A stretch of DNA of 23,447 nucleotides. Origin: a virus. The DNA lies in the IMG/VR virus record IMGVR_UViG_3300028908_000031, positions 1 to 23,447 of that record, one strand, 5' to 3'. Each line of letters begins with the position of its first letter. Within the stretch, counting starts at the first letter, position 1. The position numbers were made by a program, and so were the translations under genes. Of the stretch, positions 7,701-15,933 are shown piece after piece. Below the pieces are notes generated by a model. It saw only the letters and a list, made by a program, of their open reading frames with translations, was not told the DNA's origin and did not search any database.

Positions 7701-10700
7701 CGCAGGTGGCCGTGTGGATGGGGCGGCTACGGGCCCGCCTACCCGACGCGTACGTTCCGGAAAATGATGTGGCGAGGTTTGCCGCGTCTATGCGGGCCAT
7801 CATTGCCCCACTCAAAGACACGGCCGCTGTCATTGATGCGCTTAATGGTATTCGTCACCTACGCGGTACAGACCTTGGACACGCCATAGGCTGGGGAGAT
7901 GAACTGCTGGCGCAGGTGGCCGTATGGTTCGGGCGATTACGGCGACGGCTACCCGAGGCGTACATTCCCGACCGTGACGCGGAGCGGCTGGCCGGTAGCC
8001 TGCAGGCTATTACGGGGCCTCTCAAGAGCGTGGCGGATATGGTCCGGGCCCTTGACGACATCCGCCACCTGCGTGGCACCGATTTAGGACACGTCATTGA
8101 ATGGGGCGTCGAATTGCTAGCCCAAACGGCAGTATGGTTTGGGCGTTTGCGGCGACGGCTACCCGAGGCTCACGTACCTACGGCGGCCTGGAATGATATG
8201 GCCGCGAATATCGAAAGTATCATTAAGCCATTGAGGGCTATTGCAGGGGCTGTTGGTAGCCTCGCGGATATTCGCTACCTGCGGGGGACAGACCTCGGCG
8301 GTGTGATTGAGTGGGGGGTTGAATTGCTAGCCCAGACGGCCGTGTGGTTCGGTAGATTGCGCCAGCGGCTACCCGAGGCTCACGTACCTACGGCGGCCTG
8401 GAATGATATGGCCGCGAACATCGAAAGTATCCTTAGACCATTAAGGACCATCGCGGATGTCGTGAGTAGCCTCGCGGATATTCGCTACCTACGAGGTACG
8501 GGCCTGGGGGACGTTATCGGGTGGGGCGTCGAACTGCTGGCCCAGGTGATGGTGCGTATCCGACGGCTGAATGAGTTGGACGTGTCGGGAGTAAGGCGGG
8601 CGGCCGGGGTGACGAGCGCCGTTGGCGGAATCGTTGATGTGCTAGAGCGCGTTGTGGCGCTGGCCGGCCAGATGGCCGACGTTGCGCACTTGCGCGGGCG
8701 GCTAGATGCCGGCGGAATCATCGAGTGGGTTACGGGCCTGATAGGCGACATAGCAACCGGGATTGAGAACCTGCCGGACGGCTGGGCGGATAGATTACAG
8801 CAGAATGCCGGGGCGTTCGCGGCGGCCCAAACCGCCATCGAGGCCATCGGACGGGGGATTGATGTCCTGGGGGCGGCGGCCAATGTGCGGTACATCGACC
8901 GGGCCAAGGCCAACCTGAACGCTATGGTGAACGTCTGGGACAACATCCTGACGTCACTGGATGCCAAGATATCCTCCGGGGAATTCAAGATTAACCGTCT
9001 CGTGGAGAAGTGGGGGAATAGCGTTTCGGCCCTGGCGGATAGCCTGAGCGCGGGGATTAGGGTTATCCGGGAGGCGCGGGCAATTCGTGACGTAGACACC
9101 CTGGTGCCACTGGCGCAAAACCTGGGGGAACGGATAATCGAATTTCTGAACGCGTTGGCCGAAAAGGTGAGTGGGTTCGATGCCGAAAAGGACAATGTGC
9201 TCCACGAGTGGGGAGAGGCGGTAGAGGCGCTCATGGGCGGGCTGGCGGCCGGCATAGAGGTTATTCGTTCCCGGCCGCGCACGTGGCAGGAACCGGGGGC
9301 CGTCTGGGATTCGTTCGTTGAGTGGGTCAAGGACACATACCGAACGTTCCATGAGTGGGTGAACGGGCCAAACGGGTTCGAGGATATCGAGATAGACTTG
9401 ACGGCTGAGTGGGCGGCAGCGCTGGAGAGCCTGATGAACGGCCTACAAACGGCGCTTGGGTTGGCGGCTAATCTGCCGCTTGCCTGGGACGTGCGGGCGG
9501 ATGTGTGGGACGCATTCAAGGCGTGGGTAAAGGCGACGTTCAAGGACTTCCACGATTGGGTGACCGAACCGAAGACCGGGCTGGACGCGGAGGGCATTGC
9601 GCTGGTTCAGGCGTTCGGCGATGCGATGAACGCGTTGTTCACCGGCCTGCGCTCCGGCCTGGACGTATTCGAGAATCTGGTTGGCCTTATCCCGCCGGCG
9701 GATGAGCGTATTACGTGGTTCCAGGACCACGTCAAATCGATGTTCACCAGTTTCCACGATGAGGCGGAGCGATTAGGTAGCGACGCCACGGAGGCCACCG
9801 GGGCCTACGGGCGGGCTCTCCAGGATTTGGTCGGTGGCTTATCGTCGGCGCTGGAACTGTTCACCACGTTGATGGACCAAAACCTACGTCGGTTCATTGG
9901 CACGGGGAACGAGAAAGACGGGGAGTTGGCGCGGGCCCTGTCTGACCTAATCCAGGGCATTAGCACCACGATGTCGGCGTTTCAAACATGGGTCGTCAAC
10001 AAATTCGACACGTCCTGGGGGCCGGCGGCGGATACGCTGCGAGAAAAGGTAGAGGCCGTCGTTGGGACGTTGAAGTCGGCCCTGGAGTTGTTCACGTCTC
10101 TCCAAGAACACGGCCTGCCGTCTACCGACCTGATTCAGAAATTCATCGACAGCGTGATGAACCTGTTCCAGGTGTTCGCGGACAACTTGGGGGACAGCAG
10201 CGCTGAGGTTGACGAGGCTGGGCGGGGCGTGACGGAAGCGCTCGGGCGGACGGCGCAGCACATCGGTGCGCAGCAAGCGGATTTCGTCCGGGCCGGGCAG
10301 CAGATAGCGCTAGCCCTGGCCGGGGGCATGACGGACGAGGAGACCGTCAACTGGGCCTGGGAGGGCCGGGTAATCATGCTTGGTCTGAAGGCCGGCCTGG
10401 ACCAGGGGCGCGGCGACGTTATTGCGGCAATGCGGGAGACGGCGGAACGGATGCGCGAGGAACTGGAGCGGGCCTGGGGAATCGCCTCCCCGTCCAAGGT
10501 GGCCGAACGAATCGGACGCCACATCACGGATGGGCTGGTTCGCGGGTTGGGACCAGCGCAAAGCATCTTGTCGGGTGGGCGCATAGAGGTAGAAAACCGG
10601 CGGCGCATTGATGTGCGGGTAACGGTAGACGGCAGCAGCATGGGGCTTGAGGAACGAATGCAGTTGGCGCGTGAATTGGCATATCTGATTAGGGCGGGGG

Positions 10701-10705
10701 TATGA
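4700..10705 (+). CDS. Tape measure protein, 2001 aa
   Basis: This is the largest gene in the window and follows the chaperone frames, as tape measure genes do. The N-terminus (KLVTKLVADASQYNSEMQRAQNRAEKW) is the usual tape measure opening. Around residues 277-330 there is a long hydrophobic Ala/Val/Gly region with probable membrane helices. The centre is largely alpha-helical. Residues about 980-1330 contain five tandem 70-residue units, and a weaker series of about 67 residues continues to about 1690. The C-terminus (about 1880-2001) has the common ending with AWGIASPSKVAERIG. I saw no lysozyme or peptidase motif. The protein sets tail length; at roughly 0.15 nm per residue it predicts a tail near 300 nm. 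Start ATG 4700 follows GGGGGACGGAAG. Confidence 0.92.
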   Translation: MENKLVVGKLVTKLVADASQYNSEMQRAQNRAEKWRTAVAGAFLGVSAAASAYLTRATMTAARTQVLGTSLKVVGEQAGYSRAELKAYEAAIKRMGITTQNARLAMIRFIQANLDLADAAKLARAAQDLAVIAGMNSSEAFERITQAINGQIPRLLRVFGIVQNLDEIYTNFGRTLGIYTETINSAGEAEGHWARQLTETEKKQALLNAVLEQAAKVSGTYVAAMGDVGKKMTSLPRVFEEARNAIGKHYLPVLNALVTATYNSVKWFDKQSEATQKMVAYFIGLTAAVTAVAGAGLLLAPVLGTIASAVAAIGAPVAAVIAATGALAAAWSKNVGNIQGKTRGLLRTFRAVSEYTRRELAPGVKAAWGELTGAVGKGVDYATRKLHEWGLTHEWLQGVVSKATSMMIDALALMLDRVMDVGRGMVAAFSAAMKAMKGDFGAAKEILKDAWREIEKSTAESTRAQVAAIYEDIRAVEDLSNQDEKLVRLAEAWKRAGNDVVASAGEMAEAALSVNDAWQKILESIQAIGQSAADSVRDTFARIRDEYAQHAVNIVRIEYERRRALEQLEREYQAERYRLEKSGHVAALKLLQEAVERKRAGILAYYSQRIKDERKAQETLLVTARQYLQAGLDEVNAMLTARVRAFQVAWAQMQRISLANVTSIIAYMKAARQVMEAGQAVVDIQRIRQELLASFDAIRRDAENAANDAANQWEAWRDANLNLRQSIEDLTGSFDEAPKKTKEKLRDPLLEAAEAADKLATATQRVQDALNELALSGAVRGDWLTPMREAMDAAIVMLREWAIRVKELLGSGEAMLAGEDREKFVGVLQAVNAVMQAVAATARTVEMLAEGDIRSSAPAFDIVADWARQAVEAMGALVDLDETVNTPEFQRALIVGTVAKVLSDVGNAARALAELDAVPRDVTEGLSVVERAAAAMVEAMRRVAASTGMIGRYEETFAKRLQSFLSPIRDVRAVVEGLADIRYLRGTDLGGTIEWGVELLAQVAVWMGRLRARLPDAYVPENDVARFAASMRAIIAPLKDTAAVIDALNGIRHLRGTDLGHAIGWGDELLAQVAVWFGRLRRRLPEAYIPDRDAERLAGSLQAITGPLKSVADMVRALDDIRHLRGTDLGHVIEWGVELLAQTAVWFGRLRRRLPEAHVPTAAWNDMAANIESIIKPLRAIAGAVGSLADIRYLRGTDLGGVIEWGVELLAQTAVWFGRLRQRLPEAHVPTAAWNDMAANIESILRPLRTIADVVSSLADIRYLRGTGLGDVIGWGVELLAQVMVRIRRLNELDVSGVRRAAGVTSAVGGIVDVLERVVALAGQMADVAHLRGRLDAGGIIEWVTGLIGDIATGIENLPDGWADRLQQNAGAFAAAQTAIEAIGRGIDVLGAAANVRYIDRAKANLNAMVNVWDNILTSLDAKISSGEFKINRLVEKWGNSVSALADSLSAGIRVIREARAIRDVDTLVPLAQNLGERIIEFLNALAEKVSGFDAEKDNVLHEWGEAVEALMGGLAAGIEVIRSRPRTWQEPGAVWDSFVEWVKDTYRTFHEWVNGPNGFEDIEIDLTAEWAAALESLMNGLQTALGLAANLPLAWDVRADVWDAFKAWVKATFKDFHDWVTEPKTGLDAEGIALVQAFGDAMNALFTGLRSGLDVFENLVGLIPPADERITWFQDHVKSMFTSFHDEAERLGSDATEATGAYGRALQDLVGGLSSALELFTTLMDQNLRRFIGTGNEKDGELARALSDLIQGISTTMSAFQTWVVNKFDTSWGPAADTLREKVEAVVGTLKSALELFTSLQEHGLPSTDLIQKFIDSVMNLFQVFADNLGDSSAEVDEAGRGVTEALGRTAQHIGAQQADFVRAGQQIALALAGGMTDEETVNWAWEGRVIMLGLKAGLDQGRGDVIAAMRETAERMREELERAWGIASPSKVAERIGRHITDGLVRGLGPAQSILSGGRIEVENRRRIDVRVTVDGSSMGLEERMQLARELAYLIRAGV
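7637..8686. repeat. Five tandem 210-bp repeats within tape measure gene
   Basis: Units start at 7637, 7847, 8057, 8267 and 8477, an exact 210-base (70-codon) spacing. Each begins with the phrase DIRYLRGTDLG or a close variant, followed by EWGVELLAQ and WxGRLRxRLPEA. A sixth, degenerate copy begins at about 8678 (DVAHLRG), with a 201-base offset. DNA near-identity is highest between the later units: 8156-8220 and 8366-8430 differ by a single base, which indicates recent duplication or gene conversion. The first units are more diverged. Confidence 0.93.
9320..9760. repeat. Second, degenerate repeat series in tape measure gene
   Basis: Three copies of a W-V-K-x(4)-F-x-x-F-H segment lie at about 9323, 9524 and 9728 (WVKDTYRTFHEWV, WVKATFKDFHDWV, HVKSMFTSFHDEA). 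They are spaced 201 and 204 bases apart, about 67 residues. Each is preceded by a helical segment ending in an LxxGLxxxL pattern. The series is protein-level only; the DNA has diverged. Confidence 0.7.
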
Positions 10706-10706
10706 C

Positions 10707-12218
10707 GTGAGTCTGCTACACGGAACAGTCGCCGTTACGGTCGAGGTGGGGGGGATAGACGTCACGGAATATCTTCGTGACGAATCCCTTGTGGTCCATG
10801 AGACGCTGGACGGGGATATCCCCACCGCCGAGTTTGTGCTTGAGGACACGTCTAACGCGCTGGACGTGTCGCCGTGGCAAGAGGTTGTCATCAAGGTGAA
10901 CGGAACGCGCGTGTGGGGCGGGTACGTAATCCGACCTATACCAACGGCCGGGCCGGGCGGGACACATCGAGTGTGGACCATGCGGTGCGAGGGATACGCC
11001 AGGCGTTTTCGGCATACGGATGACCTGACGCGCGCCTGGCAGAATGCGACGCCGCAAACAATCGTGGCGGATATGCTAAGCGCGCTGGGACTTGCGGGGG
11101 AATTCGATGGCACTACGTATGTTCCCGCGAGCCCCAGCGTTACTGCTTTTTCGGTGCGTGACGTCAAGTTGGCGGAGGCGCTGGACCGGCTAGGGGCCAT
11201 CACGGGACTAGCGTGGTACGTGGACAGCGAGAAACGAATACGCATGATAGACACATCCAGCGCCATGTGGAACGCTCCGTTCGAGGTGGCTACGATAGGA
11301 ATAGACGCTGCCACGCTAGTGGTGGCGGATGCGGCCACAGAGATAATCGTTGCAAGCGGAATCAACCTGGTGGCGACGGCAGCGGTTAACTGGAGCACGG
11401 TTTTCCCCGTCAACGCCGGCCTGTCTGTCGATTACGGGGACGTCGTAATCAATCGTGTAGTTGTGTACGGTGGGTGGAGTGTCGTTGGACCGATAGCCGA
11501 GGCGTTCACGGGGGACGGCAGCACCACGTCATTCGCCCTATCCCAACATCCCATTCACTCCATCGTATACGTCGAGGTCGACGGGGTCTTGAAATCGTTC
11601 GGAACGATGTGGGTGCATTCGTTTTCTGATTACGATGCGCTCATCGACTATTCCGATGGTGTCGTGTATTTCAGTACGGCTCCGGCCAGCGGGGCCACCA
11701 TACGTGTGGCATATCGACACATGGACAGAGTCACGTACGAGGCTGTCGATGCCGCATCATACGCCACCATAGGTTTCTACATTACGCATACGATTCACGA
11801 TCCGACCATTAGCACCGAGGACAAGGCGGCGGCGGTAGCAAGCGCCTTGCTGGATGAATTCGCCGACGTTCCAGAGCGAATTACGTTCACAGTCGAACGC
11901 GGATGGTTAGTTCCCGGTTACGTTATTCATTGCAACTTTCCCCTCTACGGTATCAACGGGAATTACCTTATTCGAGAGGTAACGACGCGATTCAAGCGGG
12001 ATAACATTGTTGTGCACCAGGTTACGGTTGGGGGCCGGCCGGTACGGATGGGAGAAACGTTGGCCGGCATGTTGCGAGGGTATGGTGGAAAGACGGCGGC
12101 CGACCCGTACGGGCCTGCCGGACTAGTACCAACCATCACCGGAACCACGGATGAGCAGACCGTGGGCGGGGTCATCATGGCCATCGACCCGCGAACCACG
12201 TTCCAGGCGGGGAGTTGA
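10707..12218 (+). CDS. Tail hub / tail-associated protein (gp27 / D-like)
   Basis: The 503-aa protein directly follows the tape measure gene, where distal-tail and hub proteins lie. The N-terminal domain (VAVTVEVGGIDVTEYL, then LEDTSNALDVSPWQEVVIKVNGTRVWGGYV) has the hub pattern, and 'TPQTIVADMLSALGL' with 'LAEALDRLGAITGLAWYVD' is the late control D / T4 gp27-like segment. Around residues 265-340 an inserted beta module begins TGDGSTTSFAL and includes YVEVDGV, a common phage accessory fold. The C-terminal part (about 390-450) has VTFTVERGWLVPGYVIHC and IREVTTRF, which closes the hub domain. The start is GTG 10707, two bases after the tape measure stop, with a GGGGG stretch upstream. No peptidase or lysozyme domain is evident. 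Confidence 0.72.
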   Translation: MSLLHGTVAVTVEVGGIDVTEYLRDESLVVHETLDGDIPTAEFVLEDTSNALDVSPWQEVVIKVNGTRVWGGYVIRPIPTAGPGGTHRVWTMRCEGYARRFRHTDDLTRAWQNATPQTIVADMLSALGLAGEFDGTTYVPASPSVTAFSVRDVKLAEALDRLGAITGLAWYVDSEKRIRMIDTSSAMWNAPFEVATIGIDAATLVVADAATEIIVASGINLVATAAVNWSTVFPVNAGLSVDYGDVVINRVVVYGGWSVVGPIAEAFTGDGSTTSFALSQHPIHSIVYVEVDGVLKSFGTMWVHSFSDYDALIDYSDGVVYFSTAPASGATIRVAYRHMDRVTYEAVDAASYATIGFYITHTIHDPTISTEDKAAAVASALLDEFADVPERITFTVERGWLVPGYVIHCNFPLYGINGNYLIREVTTRFKRDNIVVHQVTVGGRPVRMGETLAGMLRGYGGKTAADPYGPAGLVPTITGTTDEQTVGGVIMAIDPRTTFQAGS

Positions 12219-12220
12219 GC

Positions 12221-13117
12221 ATGGCGGGCGAATTCGGGACAGCAACGGGAGTCGTCATCTGGTTCGACCGGACAACGGGTGTGGGGAAAATCCTCGGCCT
12301 GTCTGATGGCGTTCCCCAGGCGTATTTCGACAGCGACGGAACTATTAAGGCCGGCGGGGGGCAAATCATCCTGGACGAGGCCGGAATACGGCTGTTGTTT
12401 TCTGGCGGCTCCGGATACGATGTGGATCCGTACGGCAGCGGGCCGTTCGGGGGGCCAATAGAGAATATTCTCCAATTCGAGTTTTCCGGTGGGAATACGT
12501 GGTTCGCCCTTTCCCATGCGGACGAGGATTACCTCGACGTCGCTGCGGATACGTCCAGCGGGGCGGGGGGCTATCCGACTCGTTGGCGCTGGCACAAAGG
12601 CGGCGGATACGTCTTTCCTAAGGCGACGGCTGCTCCGGCTGTTCCGGACGAGGGGATGGTGATATACGCGGATGGAACCACGTGGAATCCCGGGGCCGGC
12701 GAGGGGCTCTATTTCTACGATGGCTCTCAATGGTTGCCTTTCGCTCGTCCAATCCGCGATGGAAGCGCTTCTTCCACGGCCGAATTCTCCACCACGTCCA
12801 CGGCGTTCGTGGACGTACTTACGCTTTCAGTCACGACGAACAGCGGAAAATTGCTGGTGGGGGCTACAGCGCCGAGGCTGTGGTTGAACAACTCAACGGA
12901 CGAATTGGCGGCGCGACTGGTGGTAGGGTCGGAATCGGATACGTTTTTCCGTTCGGTCTGCAATGCCATGACGCCAACGGCTACCCACGCTCGGGTATTC
13001 GACCTTGGGAGCGCGGGGACATACACGGTAGCCCTCCAGGTGGCCGTTACGGGCGGCACCGGGTACGTCAATAAGGGGGGGCTTGCGAAAACGACCATAT
13101 GGTACCGAGAACTGTGA
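12221..13117 (+). CDS. Baseplate / tail tip protein with C-terminal beta domain
   Basis: I choose ATG 12221 over TTG 12215, because GGGGAG at 12208-12213 then has 7-base spacing. The protein is 298 aa. Residues 1-60 are beta-rich (GVVIWFDRTTGVGKI). The middle is Gly-rich, and a segment ending GEGLYFYDGSQWLPF is typical of proteins at the tail tip. The C-terminal 110 residues (from about STTSTAFVDVLTLSV) look like the beta sandwich found in the three fibre paralogues that follow, with a matching TSTxWxxxGL opening, which suggests a shared receptor-binding or trimerising fold. Stop at 13115-13117, six bases before the next ribosome site. The exact role (baseplate hub accessory or short tail spike) is inferred from position only. 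Confidence 0.55.
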   Translation: MAGEFGTATGVVIWFDRTTGVGKILGLSDGVPQAYFDSDGTIKAGGGQIILDEAGIRLLFSGGSGYDVDPYGSGPFGGPIENILQFEFSGGNTWFALSHADEDYLDVAADTSSGAGGYPTRWRWHKGGGYVFPKATAAPAVPDEGMVIYADGTTWNPGAGEGLYFYDGSQWLPFARPIRDGSASSTAEFSTTSTAFVDVLTLSVTTNSGKLLVGATAPRLWLNNSTDELAARLVVGSESDTFFRSVCNAMTPTATHARVFDLGSAGTYTVALQVAVTGGTGYVNKGGLAKTTIWYREL

Positions 13118-13125
13118 GGTGATTG

Positions 13126-14055
13126 ATGGACGACTTGCGCAATCTTATCGCTCGTATAGAAACGGCCACGCCGGACGAATTACCCGCCCTTGTGGCGCGG
13201 GCGCTGCGGGTGCTGGCGGGGGTAGAAGAAGACAAGACGAAATTCGGCATTCCGCTCTACGTAATGAACGCCTGGCCGCACGAATGGCCGGGCCACCCGG
13301 AATGGCAGCGGGCCGGCGCTGTCGGGGTCCACATGCGTGTTCTCCCGGGGCAAATCGAGAAAATTCCGGGGGAACTGGACCAGGCGGCCAGGCTAGGCAT
13401 ACGGGTCGGGTTGGTGGTTGCCGTCCACTCGGCCAAGACGGGACCACATACCACATACACGAAATTCGTTCCAGGCATCGGCCGCATACCGGACTACTGG
13501 AGCGAGGCGTTTTTCCAGGAATGGCTACGTATCCGGCGCACAGTCGCCATGGCCGTGGCCGACCACCCGGCGCTGGCCTGGGTGGGACACGACTTCGGCC
13601 TGGATGACGAATCGTGGCCGGCTAAACCCTGGTGGGTGGTTCGTGTAGCACGACTCGACATATGGGGATACATGATGCAGTACGTCCGGGCTGCGCACGC
13701 GTTAGCCCGGTTATACCAAAACGTTCCAGTTTTGGCCCAGTGCTACACGATGTATTCCCGCCAGGGGTTGGACGTCTTGTACACGGAAGCGCCCCCGAAC
13801 CTCGGCATTAAATTAAACGGGCTTAAAACCGAACCACTCCCTCTCCCGGACGAGAAGGTGCGGCCGTATTGGGAAAGATGTGGCCGCGAGGGGCGCACGC
13901 GCGGGTTAGAACCGGGGATAGTGCCAACGGGGACCGTGGAGGAATTGCGGGCAACGGCGCTTACGCTTGTTCGTCGTGCGCGCGATGAGTGGAAGGCGGA
14001 TTTTCTGAACATGCAGCGGAAATTCATCGAGGCCCTAGCCACGGTGGAGGAGTGA
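13126..14055 (+). CDS. Tail-region protein with glycosidase-like TIM barrel
   Basis: A 309-aa protein. I start it at ATG 13126, using the GAGGTGA ribosome site at 13116-13122, not the TTG three bases earlier. After a helical N-terminus (DDLRNLIARIETATPDELPALV) come alternating strand-helix units: IPLYVMNAWPHEWPG, GVHMRVLPGQ, LGIRVGLVVAVH, PALAWVGHDFGLDDESW, VPVLAQCYTMY, DVLYTEAPPNLGIKLNG. This is the rhythm of an (alpha/beta)8 glycoside hydrolase. Candidate acid residues are the Asp/Glu in GLDDESW and the Glu in LYTEAP. The family (GH42- or DUF4832-like?) is a guess. In a tail-fibre operon such an enzyme would most simply degrade a host surface polysaccharide on entry. No signal peptide is seen, in keeping with a virion component. 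Confidence 0.5.
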   Translation: MDDLRNLIARIETATPDELPALVARALRVLAGVEEDKTKFGIPLYVMNAWPHEWPGHPEWQRAGAVGVHMRVLPGQIEKIPGELDQAARLGIRVGLVVAVHSAKTGPHTTYTKFVPGIGRIPDYWSEAFFQEWLRIRRTVAMAVADHPALAWVGHDFGLDDESWPAKPWWVVRVARLDIWGYMMQYVRAAHALARLYQNVPVLAQCYTMYSRQGLDVLYTEAPPNLGIKLNGLKTEPLPLPDEKVRPYWERCGREGRTRGLEPGIVPTGTVEELRATALTLVRRARDEWKADFLNMQRKFIEALATVEE

Positions 14056-14056
14056 C

Positions 14057-14971
14057 ATGCCGGGAACGACAACAACCAGTTATCGCGGATATACGAAGCC
14101 TCAACTCGGATACGAGGGCACTCCGGATTGGGGTACAATCTACAACCAGAACATTAACGCCATTGACACGGACATTGGGCGTGGGTACACGCCGGTGGGG
14201 TCGGCGACGAACCTTCCGGCCAACCCGTCTGTCGGGGATACGTTCCTGGGGGATGACGGTGCGTTCTATCGTTGTTTTTCGGCGGGTGTATGGACAGTCA
14301 CCTGGCCGGCCTCCCAAATCGGGGCTGGCACAATCGCGGAAGATAAGTTGGCCGACGCGGCCGTAACGACGGAGAAGGTGGCGGACGGGGCCGTGGCGGA
14401 AGCGAAATTGGCCGACGGCGCTGTGACGACGGAAAAGGTGGCGGACGGGGCCGTAACGGAAGCAAGGATAGCGGATGCCGCAATAACTGAAGCAAAATTG
14501 GGGAACGCGTCGGTGACGGCGGCCAAACTAGCGGCTGGTAGTGTAGGGACGGCGGCCCTGGCGGACGATTCCGTTACGATAGAAAAGATGGCGGTCGGGG
14601 CAATCAGCAGACAGGCGCGTGACGAAGACACGGCTTCCGTTAGCGTTACATCGACGACGTGGGTTAGTACGGGGCTCGAGGCAACGATAACTACGTACGG
14701 CGGCGTGGTCCTGCTGTCGGCTCATATCCCCCGGGTAGCCGTCAATGCATCATCCGAAATACATTTCTCGTTCGATGTTGACGGGGCTGTTCTGGGGGGC
14801 GCAAACGGATTAGCCATCACCGTGTCGGATCGGTCCATGACGATAAGGGCCGTCACAACGCTGGCCGCGGGCGCGCACACGGTGAAACTGGTGGCAAAGG
14901 CGACTGGTTCGGGCGGAACCGTCGGCTGGGGGACAATGCCGCACGTGCTGGCTATAACGGAGATGGCGTAG
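14057..14971 (+). CDS. Tail fibre protein, paralogue 1 of 3
   Basis: This 304-aa protein has three parts. Residues about 1-85 form an anchor domain with WGTIYNQNINAIDTDIGRGYTP, ANPSVGDTFL and the YRCFSAGVWT ending. Residues about 90-184 are eight or nine 10-residue repeats of the type ADGAVTTEKV or ADGAVTEAKL, a pattern of fibrous phage proteins that probably trimerise. Residues about 195-304 form a beta domain (STTWVSTGL, FSFDVDGAVLGG, AGAHTVKLVAKA). ATG 14057 lies one base after the previous stop, with GGAGGAG upstream at 14046-14052. The same three-part plan recurs in the next two genes, so the domains evolved by gene duplication. A receptor-binding role is inferred. Confidence 0.68.
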   Translation: MPGTTTTSYRGYTKPQLGYEGTPDWGTIYNQNINAIDTDIGRGYTPVGSATNLPANPSVGDTFLGDDGAFYRCFSAGVWTVTWPASQIGAGTIAEDKLADAAVTTEKVADGAVAEAKLADGAVTTEKVADGAVTEARIADAAITEAKLGNASVTAAKLAAGSVGTAALADDSVTIEKMAVGAISRQARDEDTASVSVTSTTWVSTGLEATITTYGGVVLLSAHIPRVAVNASSEIHFSFDVDGAVLGGANGLAITVSDRSMTIRAVTTLAAGAHTVKLVAKATGSGGTVGWGTMPHVLAITEMA

Positions 14972-14979
14972 GGGGAAAC

Positions 14980-15933
14980 ATGACGACACCGTTGCGGGGA
15001 TACAACGAACCAGCAGTTAATGCGCCCCCGGGGTGGGGGAGCGACTGGAACGACAATTGGGATGCTATCGACGACGACCTCGGGCGCGGGTACACACCGT
15101 CCGGCCTGGATGCGGATAAGCCGGCTAACCCCCAGGCCGGGTGGACATACATTGCGACGGATACGGGCATCATCTACCGATGCCTCACGGACGGTGTGTG
15201 GACGGCGGAACTGTCGGCCGACATGTACGGTGCGGGCGTTCTGACCACAGCGAAACTGGCCAACGGGGCCGTAACTGCGAGTAAGGTTCAATCCGGCGCT
15301 ATTTCGACAGCGAAAATCGCGGCTGGGGCGGTGACAACGGCCAAACTGGCGGATGGCGCAATCACGGCAGTGAAACTTGCCGATAACGCAGTGACGGCAG
15401 CGAAAATTGCGGCCGGGGCGGTAACAACGGCCAAACTGACGGATGGGGCGGTTGGGACAGCGGCCCTTGCTGACGATGCCGTGACGAAAACGAAAATTCC
15501 GGCGGCGTGGGCCACTAGTGGCCAGGATATCGAGGGGACTATCGCGCGCCTACACATGGCGGAGGTGCGCGACCAAAACTTCGTGGTCCACACGGCGCTA
15601 TGGGGACGGATAGGAGACTTCGTCATCACGACATCGACGTACGGCGGGCGCGTGTTCCTCGGGTGGCAAGCGTACAAGCGGGGGATAACATTTTTCGATT
15701 TCGCAATAGATGGAACTAGGGTAGGGGATAGCACGGACGGCCTAGCCATCCCGTTTTTCAATGCGCCGGGGATGGTCAACATCTTCTATCCCGTGTCCGG
15801 CCTGGCAGCGGGTACACATACATTCGAGGTCATGTGGCGAACTGGCACGTCGTCGGATTACGGATACGTAGACACGTATTACACGGGGAAGCAGATTCCG
15901 GCCGTGTTCTGGGTCCTGGAGGTGCGACGATGA
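14980..15933 (+). CDS. Tail fibre protein, paralogue 2 of 3
   Basis: A 317-aa protein built like its neighbours. The anchor (residues about 1-80) contains GWGSDWNDNWDAIDDDLGRGYTP and the IYRCLTDGVWT ending. Residues about 82-177 hold nine or ten 10-residue repeats (LANGAVTASKV, LADGAITAVKL, IAAGAVTTAKL). The C-terminal domain (about 190-317) contains GGRVFLGWQAYK, FAIDGTRVGDSTDGLA, AGTHTFEVMW and ends PAVFWVLEVRR. It is preceded by a clear GGGGGAAA ribosome site (14971-14978). C-terminal sequence diverges more than the anchor, as expected where host-range selection acts on the tip (inference). The gene overlaps the next by four bases (ATGA). Confidence 0.68.
   Translation: MTTPLRGYNEPAVNAPPGWGSDWNDNWDAIDDDLGRGYTPSGLDADKPANPQAGWTYIATDTGIIYRCLTDGVWTAELSADMYGAGVLTTAKLANGAVTASKVQSGAISTAKIAAGAVTTAKLADGAITAVKLADNAVTAAKIAAGAVTTAKLTDGAVGTAALADDAVTKTKIPAAWATSGQDIEGTIARLHMAEVRDQNFVVHTALWGRIGDFVITTSTYGGRVFLGWQAYKRGITFFDFAIDGTRVGDSTDGLAIPFFNAPGMVNIFYPVSGLAAGTHTFEVMWRTGTSSDYGYVDTYYTGKQIPAVFWVLEVRR

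Noticed and set aside
8485-9597. Long antisense open frame (370 aa, Ser/Arg/Ala-rich) over the tape measure gene
   Set aside because: It is a shadow of the GC-biased third positions of the tape measure gene. Its composition is biased and no ribosome site is seen.
10310-11413. Antisense frame of 367 aa across the tape measure end and hub gene
   Set aside because: It spans two well-supported genes on the opposite strand, with no ribosome site or protein-like pattern.
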